Source: Schlesneria paludicola DSM 18645 (GTDB taxonomy: Bacteria; Planctomycetota; Planctomycetia; Planctomycetales; Planctomycetaceae). Taken from it: a stretch of 64,000 bases of DNA. Made by a program: the position numbers and the translations under genes. The notes beneath the pieces are model-generated. The model ran no database searches. It was not told the origin of the DNA and saw nothing but the letters and a program-made list of their open reading frames with translations. Positions 57,103 to 64,000 of the stretch are shown one piece after another. Each line of letters begins with the position of its first letter. Within the stretch, counting starts at the first letter, position 1. The DNA is taken from positions 2,820,572 to 2,884,571 of the forward strand of contig NZ_JH636434.1 of NCBI RefSeq assembly GCF_000255655.1, read 5' to 3'.

Positions 57103-57873
57103 CTAGACCTTCCTCGCCGCCGGTGGAAGCTTCGCCATTTCAGAATGGTAAATGGGAAACTTTTGGCCGTAACGCTTCACGACGGATTGGACGAGCGACA
57201 AGAACGTACCTTGGCCAAAGGGTGAGACGTACACGCTCTCAATCAATGTATCGAGATTGACGGGGATATCCCTCCCCGTGGGAAAAGCGGACCCAGTCGG
57301 GGCGTCCAGGTCAACAATTTCTTCGTCGTCATCATCGCTTACCGGATAGACAATAGCTCTCAACTCCCTCTCATGCTCGAAATGATTGCGTTTGATGAAT
57401 ACCGTCGAAAAACCTTCTTCATCGTCAAGGTTCTCTTCTTCAAAGTTGATGTATTTCACCATGCCCACATCGATTTGAAGGCTGCGGTTGTTATTGAAGC
57501 ATTCGTCCAATCTCTTGTAGCTAGATCGAATTGCGATGCCATCGCCGCTTTTACAATAGAGCTTCCACATAGCATCCGATTCATGATCACTCACGTGCCA
57601 GCAACTGACGCAGGTGAGCATTGCAAACATGTCGTGAGAAAATGTCGGGCACTTTCCCAACACGGAATTTGAATCGCGATATTTCTTTGCTAATTTTTCA
57701 AACAAACGTCGAGGAACCGTTCCTTCAAATGGATCTGAAAACTGATCGGGTCTTGAGAAATGGAGGCATTGAGTTTCGAGAAGCGACACAAATTGAGCGA
57801 AACCCACATACCGCCAGATCGTGACATTGCCGCCGTTGGGTAGTGGCACGAGTCCACCATTGATATCGAACAT
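57103..57873 (-). CDS. DUF2971 family protein
   Basis: 256 residues from the ATG at 57873; a TTG at 57960 is also in frame and would add 29 residues. The pattern IWRYVGFAQFVSLLETQCLHFSRPDQFSDPFEG, then SCWHVSDHESDAMWKLYCKSGDGIAIRSSY and FIKRNHFEHERELRAIVY matches DUF2971, a family of unknown biochemical role often found in defence regions. It lies 150-240 bases downstream of hsdR on the same strand, so read-through is possible. Confidence 0.85.
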   Translation of the reverse strand: MFDINGGLVPLPNGGNVTIWRYVGFAQFVSLLETQCLHFSRPDQFSDPFEGTVPRRLFEKLAKKYRDSNSVLGKCPTFSHDMFAMLTCVSCWHVSDHESDAMWKLYCKSGDGIAIRSSYKRLDECFNNNRSLQIDVGMVKYINFEEENLDDEEGFSTVFIKRNHFEHERELRAIVYPVSDDDDEEIVDLDAPTGSAFPTGRDIPVNLDTLIESVYVSPFGQGTFLSLVQSVVKRYGQKFPIYHSEMAKLPPAARKV

Positions 57874-58109
57874 GATGTGTCTCGGTTGGAAACCAGTTCT
57901 GTCATGCGGGGAGATAAAAGGGTGTTCATCCTCCGCTTGGATAGACACCAATAACACCAAATTGCACCAATTCCAGATCGTACAAAACGCATTTACGTTA
58001 ATCGCAGAAGAACCGAGTCATGTATCGATTGGTCATCGAAATTGACCCGTCTGTTTGTACTAATGATGCGTAGTTACGGTACGAAGATCTGAGGATCACG
58101 AGTACGAGA

Positions 58110-61100
58110 TCAAACTTCAGCCCAGTCGGCGCAAAGTAGCTCAGCCTGCATCAGCACAATTTTGACAGCTTCTTCTTGGAGGTCCGGCGGATAGCCGTAC
58201 TTGTTGAGAATGCGTTTGACCATGACACGGATTTTGGCCCTCGCGCCTTCGCGGAGGGTCCAGTCGATCGTGACGCTTTTGCGAACTTGCGTGATGAGCT
58301 CGGCGGCGATCACTTTGAGCTTATCGTCGCCCATCGCTTGAACGGCGGATTCGTTCGTCGCCAGCGCGTCATAGAATGCGATCTCGTCGTCGGTCAGACC
58401 GAGGTCTTCACCGCGTTTTCCGGCGGCTTCCATCTCCTTGGCAAGCTTGATCAGTTCGTCGATGACTTCCTGCGTCGCGATCGCCCGATTGTGGTACGCG
58501 TTGAGCGTTTTCTTCAGTTTCTCGCTGAATAACTGGGACTGAACGAGACTCCGCTTCGCACGTATCTTGATTTCGCCTTTCAAGAGTTTTTCGAGAAGCT
58601 CGGCGGCGACGTTCTTGTGCTTCAGGCCCCGAACCTCCGCGAGGAACTGGTCGGAAAGGATACTGATATCGGGCTTCGGGAGACCGGCGGCCGTGAAGAC
58701 GTCGATTACCTGGCCATCGGTTGTGATCGCCTTAGACACGAGCTGGCGCACGGCGGCGTCCAGTTGCTCGGGAGTTTTTCGACTTCCAGTACTTTGCTTA
58801 TTGAGTGCGGCCTGAATCGCCTGGAAGTACGAAACGTCGTCGCGAAGTTCAATCGCTTCATCACTGGCGGCGCACAAAGCGAACGCCTGCGACAGTTCCG
58901 TGACGACCTGAACGAATCGCTTTTTACCGTCCTTCTGACCGAGAATGACTTCCTGCCCGGCGGGAATCAGCGAAAGCCGTTCCGGAGCAGTGCCGGTGGT
59001 CCACTTGTCCCAATTGACGCCGTGGAGCATGGCCGTGGCGATGCCGTACTTTTCGAGCATCGCTTCAATGGCTCGCTGCGTGTCGTAAGTTGGATCGCCC
59101 TTCCCGCCGCTTTCGGTGTACGTTGCGAGGGCTTGCTTCAACTGGTCGGCGAGACCGAGGTAATCGACCACCAGCCCGCCAGGCTTGTCGCGAAAGACTC
59201 GGTTTACGCGTGCGATCGCCTGCATCAGCCCGTGGCCCTGCATCGGTTTGTCGGCGTACATCGTATGCAGACACGGCGCGTCGAAACCCGTCAACCACAT
59301 ATCGCGCACGATCACGATGCGGAACGGATCCTTTGTATCCTTAAAGCGGGTCGCCAGCTTTTTACGTTTTTCCTTGTTGCGGATGTGCGGTTGCCAGTTG
59401 GGGCCATCGTCGGCACCGCCGGTCATGATGACTTTAACGACGCAGTCCTGGCGGTTCTCGACTTCTTTGTCGTCGTCCTTGGCGCTGGCCCAGCCAGGGC
59501 GGAGCGCGAGGATGGCGTTATGTAGTTCGATGCAGATTCGGCGACTCATGCAGACGACCATCGCCTTACCGTCCATCGCTTCGACTCGCTTCTCGAAGTG
59601 TGCGACGAGATCCTTCGCGACAAGTGCGATACGGTTGGGGCTTCCGACCAGGGCTTCAATTGCGGCCCACTTCGATTTGAGCTTGTCGCGATTCGACTCC
59701 TCTTCGCCTTCGGTAATCTCGTCGAACTCCGCGTCGATCCTCGGGAGTTGAGCCTCATTCAGCGAAAGTTTCGCGATCCGGCTTTCATAGTAAATCGGCA
59801 CGGTGGCCTTGTCCGCAACGGCTTGCTGGATGTCATAGATCGAGATGTAGTTTCCGAAGACCGCACGCGTGTTAGCGTCCTTTTTTTCGATCGGCGTGCC
59901 AGTGAAGCCGATAAATGACGCGTTCGGCACCGCATCACGCAGATTCCTGGCCAGCCCGTCGATCACGTCATACTGGCTTCGGTGCGCTTCATCCGCGATG
60001 ACGACGATATTTTGCCGATCGCTGAGCATCGGCATCCGCTCATCTTTTTCGGGCAGGAACTTCTGGATCGTCGTGAAGACCACGCCGCCGCTTGCCACGG
60101 AAAGGAGTTGACGCAGATGTTCGCGGTTCGCAGCCTGAACCGGTGTCTGGCCGAGGATTTCGTGACAACGTTGGAACTGACCGAACAATTGCTCGTCGAG
60201 GTCGTTTCTGTCAGTCAGCACGACGAGCGTCGGATTCTCCATCGGCGGATGACGAACCACGCGAGCGGCATAGAAGAGCATGGAATAGCTCTTGCCACTC
60301 CCCTGCGTGTGCCAAACAACACCCGCGCGACGATCGCCTGGCTTGCCCCCTGCCTGGCGAGCTGATTTCCCCATTCCGCTGGCGCGAACAGTTTCTTCGA
60401 GTGCCGCGTTCACTGCGTGGAACTGGTGGTAGCCAGCGACGATCTTGTTCAGTGAACCGCTGTCAGGATCTTCCTCAAACACGATGAAGTGTTGGAGCAT
60501 GTCGAGAAATCGCTGACGCTCGAACACTCCGCGAATCAGGACCTCCAGTTCGAGCGTCGCTTTCGGCGCGTCTGATTCACCGTCAATCGTTCTCCAGACC
60601 TTGAACCATTCCTGGTTGGCAGTGAGCGATCCGATGCGAGCCTGCAATCCATCGCTGACCACGAGCAGTTCATTGAAGTTCAACAGCGAGGGGATCTCGG
60701 CTTTGTACGTCTGCAACTGCGAGTAGGCCGTCCAGATCGTCGCTTCCTCATCCGCCGCGTTCTTCAGTTCCAGTATTGCCAGTGGCAAGCCGTTCACGAA
60801 AACGACGATGTCAGGTCGACGATTGTGATGGCTTTCAATCACGGTGAACTGATTGACCGCGAGCCAGTCGTTTTTGGTGACATCGCCAAAGTCCACGAGG
60901 CGCACGTGATCGCCCGCGACGGAGCCATCCGGCCGCTTGTATTCGACCTCGACTCCATCGCGTAGCGTCTCGTGGAAGGCGCGATTGATTCGCGAAGCGA
61001 TTGCCGCGTCAGGATGAAGGACGGATTGAAGTGCTTCCTCTCGCGCTTCGGGAGGGATGCTTGGATTGAGCCGATCGATTGCATCACGAAGGCGTCCGAC

Positions 61101-61238
61101 GAGAACCACGTCTCCGAAGGATGCACGCTCGGCGCTCGCTTGGTCGGGGGCCATGTCAGGGCCGTGGCCGATGGAATAGCCAAGTTCGCCAAACCAACTC
61201 AGCGATGCTTCTTCGACGTGAGATTCGAACAGTGACAT
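58110..61238 (-). CDS. hsdR: Type I restriction enzyme, R subunit
   Basis: 1042 residues. N-terminal nuclease: D143 in [11 protein letters not shown] and E157-x-K159 in [10 protein letters not shown]2 translocase: Walker A TQGSGKS at 311-317, DEAH at 416-419 in [18 protein letters not shown], and a later [30 protein letters not shown] (motif VI). The C-terminal helical part contacts HsdM. Restricts DNA without the host methyl mark (family knowledge). Last gene of the operon hsdM-hsdS-nuclease-like-hsdR; 35 bases after the previous stop. Confidence 0.97.
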   Translation of the reverse strand: MSLFESHVEEASLSWFGELGYSIGHGPDMAPDQASAERASFGDVVLVGRLRDAIDRLNPSIPPEAREEALQSVLHPDAAIASRINRAFHETLRDGVEVEYKRPDGSVAGDHVRLVDFGDVTKNDWLAVNQFTVIESHHNRRPDIVVFVNGLPLAILELKNAADEEATIWTAYSQLQTYKAEIPSLLNFNELLVVSDGLQARIGSLTANQEWFKVWRTIDGESDAPKATLELEVLIRGVFERQRFLDMLQHFIVFEEDPDSGSLNKIVAGYHQFHAVNAALEETVRASGMGKSARQAGGKPGDRRAGVVWHTQGSGKSYSMLFYAARVVRHPPMENPTLVVLTDRNDLDEQLFGQFQRCHEILGQTPVQAANREHLRQLLSVASGGVVFTTIQKFLPEKDERMPMLSDRQNIVVIADEAHRSQYDVIDGLARNLRDAVPNASFIGFTGTPIEKKDANTRAVFGNYISIYDIQQAVADKATVPIYYESRIAKLSLNEAQLPRIDAEFDEITEGEEESNRDKLKSKWAAIEALVGSPNRIALVAKDLVAHFEKRVEAMDGKAMVVCMSRRICIELHNAILALRPGWASAKDDDKEVENRQDCVVKVIMTGGADDGPNWQPHIRNKEKRKKLATRFKDTKDPFRIVIVRDMWLTGFDAPCLHTMYADKPMQGHGLMQAIARVNRVFRDKPGGLVVDYLGLADQLKQALATYTESGGKGDPTYDTQRAIEAMLEKYGIATAMLHGVNWDKWTTGTAPERLSLIPAGQEVILGQKDGKKRFVQVVTELSQAFALCAASDEAIELRDDVSYFQAIQAALNKQSTGSRKTPEQLDAAVRQLVSKAITTDGQVIDVFTAAGLPKPDISILSDQFLAEVRGLKHKNVAAELLEKLLKGEIKIRAKRSLVQSQLFSEKLKKTLNAYHNRAIATQEVIDELIKLAKEMEAAGKRGEDLGLTDDEIAFYDALATNESAVQAMGDDKLKVIAAELITQVRKSVTIDWTLREGARAKIRVMVKRILNKYGYPPDLQEEAVKIVLMQAELLCADWAEV

Positions 61239-61273
61239 TTCGATGCCTCAAGGAGCCGCAATCGACGGATGAG

Positions 61274-62143
61274 TTATGCCTCGTAACTGGCAACTGCCGC
61301 ATGTAGCAGTTCGCGGATGATTACCTCCTGTTTCGCGAATCCATCGGGCTCGATCGTAATTTGCAACTTTGAACCATCCTGCGTGACTGGTATGCCAGCC
61401 TCCTCAAGGCGAGCGGGCCAGCTTTCCCCGATATCCTCCATCACTTGAAGGTAAACAAATTTCGTGCGGGGAACGAAGTAAATAAAATTGCGACTTCGCG
61501 CTCCGTCTTTCAGGCCAATATATTGCTTCAAATAGTTCAACTGGAGTTTTACCGTTGCCTTTTCGTTCGTCATCAGGAGCATCTGATCAATCAGACCGAG
61601 AATCATCTCTCCTGCGTATGTCAGCCATGCCTCACGCGTCGATCCGCGAGGTGTCGCTTGCGTCGTGTCATCACGCCGAAGCGAAGTTTGATTGAGCACC
61701 TGAACGAAATCGAGAACGATGTGCTCACCAATCTTCAAGGCGTTGAGTTGAATTACGATCAGTGGGATTGAACCGGCAAACAACCCGAGAAGATTGAGAT
61801 ACCGACCCGTAATGTCTTCAGCCACCAGTACGGCGACGTGATCATAGAATGGGTATCGCCTTCGTTCGATATCCCAATATTCGATGCACCGCATGATGTG
61901 GCTGGGATCAGCGGCACCCAACATGATTTCAACTTCGTACCGACGATTTTTCTGCGGATCGACTAGGAGTAAGTCGAGGCGGCCTGCGCGATCCTGCGTT
62001 CGCTCCGACTGCAAGAGCTCCAGCTGCCCCAAGCCTAAAATCGTCGGATCGTCAGCGATTAGCTCCTGAAGCCAGTTCTCATTGAAGGGAGAGTCAGTCT
62101 TGAGCCAGAGACGTTCGTGCTTGGCATACTTAAGTTCGTTCAT
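61274..62143 (-). CDS. Nuclease-fold-like accessory gene between hsdS and hsdR
   Basis: 289 residues. The ATG overlaps the hsdS stop as ATGA, so translation is coupled. The segment DPTILGLGQLELLQSERTQDRAG, D57 in RLDLLLVDPQ and YEVEIML (E70-x-E72) with a following HIMRCIEYWDIERRRYP helix match a PD-(D/E)XK-type core, except that the third residue is Glu where Lys is usual. No methylase or helicase motif. It could be a second nuclease, a regulator or an assembly factor of the type I system. Confidence 0.8.
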   Translation of the reverse strand: MNELKYAKHERLWLKTDSPFNENWLQELIADDPTILGLGQLELLQSERTQDRAGRLDLLLVDPQKNRRYEVEIMLGAADPSHIMRCIEYWDIERRRYPFYDHVAVLVAEDITGRYLNLLGLFAGSIPLIVIQLNALKIGEHIVLDFVQVLNQTSLRRDDTTQATPRGSTREAWLTYAGEMILGLIDQMLLMTNEKATVKLQLNYLKQYIGLKDGARSRNFIYFVPRTKFVYLQVMEDIGESWPARLEEAGIPVTQDGSKLQITIEPDGFAKQEVIIRELLHAAVASYEA

Positions 62144-63459
62144 ATTGATTCCTGCAATCGACGTTCGGCGTCGGCGACTCTGATCTCGCCTGACAAGAGT
62201 TTCGGAAGCAAAGCGTCGCGAATTGCTTCAAGCGTCTTCGATTCTCGAAGGTTAGCAATCCATCGATCGACCATTGGCGAGACTCTTAGTTCAAATTCAC
62301 TCAATACCGCATCGGGAGCGATTACCACCGGCAGGTCTTCAACGATCTGTTTACTCAAATTCTGCTGTGCCGATCCTCGAGCTTGACGTTCCATTTGTTC
62401 GACAGAAGAAGAAAGATAAAAGTAGTTGAAAAAGCGATGGTTTGGCTTTGCGATTAGCCCGCAACATGCTTGGTTCGCGCAGAGTTCGGTAGCAACTAAA
62501 CATGTTTGCCCAGCAGTTGCTCCGTAAAGTGCAACGACTGTCGTCCAGATCGGCCACAGTTTGGCGCTGCTGTTTTCAAGGCCGCGCTGAGAGATATAAG
62601 CCTCAGTTGAAGTGACGATGCTCTGTCGGACTTCGCCAGAGGTCAGCCATGGTATGCTTCCTGGAATCCAATAATCCGGGACATCACGCTTGGGAGTGCC
62701 GCCATTTCCGATGTTCGCACAGCAATCGCGTACCCTTGCGACTCGCCACCCCTTGGGAATCGGTCCAAGCGAAGAATTCTCGAAACTGTCAGGAAAAAGC
62801 GATTCGGCGACGCGCTTGCCCATCTCGTGAGCGGTGTTGATAGGCTCCGCCCGAACCGGGTCGAAATCAACGAACCAACTCTGAAAGATCGCTCGCGCAA
62901 TACCCTCCAGCGTCGCGTTCATCCGCCGGTTCAAATCGATCTTTTCGTCCAGCACGCCAAGAATGTTCGCGATCGCTCTTTGTTCGGAAAATCCAGGAAG
63001 CGTAACTCGCAGTTTTCGCAGTGCGTCGATCGTCAGGGCCTTCTGCGCGCTGCCTATCATAACCGATGCGAGTGAATGCTGCCCAAGGCTGGATTTCAGC
63101 CAATACGAAAGGCAACGCGCATCTAGATCAGTAAAATCGCTTAGCCATAGTATGTTTCCATCTTTGAAATAGAAGTCGCCCTCATCTTGAACAACATAGG
63201 ATTGGCCGGATCTGTTTCCGACGGAACTGATCAGCACATCTCCTTTACGTGGCGAGCCGTGGGAGTCTTTCAGATCGCGATATCGTTCCTCCGAAATGAA
63301 CAGGTCATAGTGGCTAAAGACACCCAACGCTTTATCAATGACATCCTTCGATCGCAAAAATGGTATACCCACCTCGACGTACTCTTCGGCGAAGACTCGT
63401 TTGCTAGATTTCACTAAGCATCGTTCACCAAGTTGAAATCCTGGATTACTAGTCGCCAT
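62140..63459 (-). CDS. hsdS: Type I restriction enzyme, specificity subunit
   Basis: 439 residues with two target-recognition domains: the first (about 1-165) ends in [52 protein letters not shown], the conserved spacer helix, and the second (about 230-400) ends in the [29 protein letters not shown] helix. The second domain begins [14 protein letters not shown]. It overlaps hsdM by 11 bases. The DNA sequence recognised cannot be predicted by eye. Confidence 0.96.
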   Translation of the reverse strand: MATSNPGFQLGERCLVKSSKRVFAEEYVEVGIPFLRSKDVIDKALGVFSHYDLFISEERYRDLKDSHGSPRKGDVLISSVGNRSGQSYVVQDEGDFYFKDGNILWLSDFTDLDARCLSYWLKSSLGQHSLASVMIGSAQKALTIDALRKLRVTLPGFSEQRAIANILGVLDEKIDLNRRMNATLEGIARAIFQSWFVDFDPVRAEPINTAHEMGKRVAESLFPDSFENSSLGPIPKGWRVARVRDCCANIGNGGTPKRDVPDYWIPGSIPWLTSGEVRQSIVTSTEAYISQRGLENSSAKLWPIWTTVVALYGATAGQTCLVATELCANQACCGLIAKPNHRFFNYFYLSSSVEQMERQARGSAQQNLSKQIVEDLPVVIAPDAVLSEFELRVSPMVDRWIANLRESKTLEAIRDALLPKLLSGEIRVADAERRLQESI

Positions 63460-64000
63460 ATCCCAAGTCCTCCAGGTTCGCCTTGATCGCAGCTTCCAGC
63501 TTGGCGGACTCGGCGAACTGTATGTTCAATTCGGCGACCAACCGCTTCATCTTTCCATCAAACGGTTCGTCGTCCTCCTCGACCGCTTCGGCACCCACGT
63601 AACGTCCCGGTGTCAGCACATAGTCATGCTCGGCGATCTCCGAAGCGATGGTTGATTTGCAGAATCCGGCTACATCCGCATATTTCACGTGACCCTTGTC
63701 GCCGCGCCAGGAGTGATACTTGTCGGCGATAAGCGCGATGTTGTCATTAGTCAGGTCGCGATGCACTCGATCAAACATCACGCCGAGCTTTCGGGCGTCG
63801 ATGAAGAGCGTCTCACCCTTGCGATTTCGTCGCTTGCCATCGTCCTTATTTCTGGCGAGAAACCACAGACAAACGGGGATCGGCGTGCTGTAGAAGAGCT
63901 GTCCCGGCATCGCGACCATGCAGTCGACGAGATCTGCATCGACAATCGCTTTGCGAATCTCACCTTCACCGGATTGATTGCTGCTCATGCTCCCGTTGGC
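63449..64000 (-). CDS. hsdM: Type I restriction enzyme, M subunit, 3' part
   Basis: The frame is open to the right edge (reads [18 protein letters not shown]), so this is the C-terminal 183 residues of a longer gene; the ATG at 63988 is internal. It holds the end of the N6-adenine methylase domain ([24 protein letters not shown]) and the C-terminal helical part ([14 protein letters not shown]). The catalytic NPPF and SAM motifs lie outside the window. With hsdS it makes the methyltransferase. Confidence 0.95.
   Translation of the reverse strand, partial: ANGSMSSNQSGEGEIRKAIVDADLVDCMVAMPGQLFYSTPIPVCLWFLARNKDDGKRRNRKGETLFIDARKLGVMFDRVHRDLTNDNIALIADKYHSWRGDKGHVKYADVAGFCKSTIASEIAEHDYVLTPGRYVGAEAVEEDDEPFDGKMKRLVAELNIQFAESAKLEAAIKANLEDLGYGD

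Overview
The window looks like chromosomal DNA of a planctomycete (Planctomycetota, probably class Planctomycetia). The evidence is family content: two DUF1501 Tat-exported proteins, two DUF1559 type proteins (one with a prepilin leader), DSD1-type and lactate-racemase-like enzymes, a kinase-FHA protein, PQQ-like and sialidase-like propellers, a carboxypeptidase-regulatory repeat protein, ThyX, and GC-rich DNA with scattered palindromes. The genus is not determined.

Layout. 1-3425: C-terminal part of a giant beta-helix surface protein. 3641-6424: kinase-FHA gene followed by miaA (minus). 6962-8155: sialidase-like exported protein. 8456-16362: a complete F1Fo ATP synthase operon on the minus strand in the order atpZ, atpI-like, atpB, E, F, H, A, G, D, C, with a small possible NfeD-like ORF downstream. 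16616-23930: small-molecule and membrane genes (propeller, SDR, CaMKII-AD protein, lipoprotein, DSD1-like enzyme, aldo/keto reductase, zinc-ribbon membrane protein, pgsA). 24343-25800: an AroD-AroE-like fusion that has lost most catalytic residues of both enzymes. 26057-38814: thioredoxin-NHL protein, DUF1559-LRR fusion, rph, a nuclease-fold-like gene, Flp-pilin-like gene, ruvX, methyltransferase, a Tat protein, FHA protein, thyX, a LarA-like gene and a GH43-like propeller. 38943-51451: DUF1501 proteins, DUF1559 pseudopilin, BlaI regulator convergent with an 11-repeat exported protein, and a PQQ propeller.

51972-64000 is an accessory region that starts at tRNA-Arg(ACG). It holds a DUF1778-GNAT toxin-antitoxin pair, a REP-associated tyrosine transposase (RAYT) bracketed by its presumed REP hairpins (six near-identical copies in 5 kb, nowhere else in the window), two PD40 propeller genes, a DUF2971 gene and a type I restriction-modification operon (hsdM partial, hsdS, an extra nuclease-like gene, hsdR).

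The two most interesting systems are the RAYT with its A6-G5 hairpins, most of which sit at gene 3' ends and look like bidirectional terminators, and the AroDE-like pseudoenzyme. Several other dispersed repeat families lie between genes. All functional assignments are from motif reading of translations; no database search was run.
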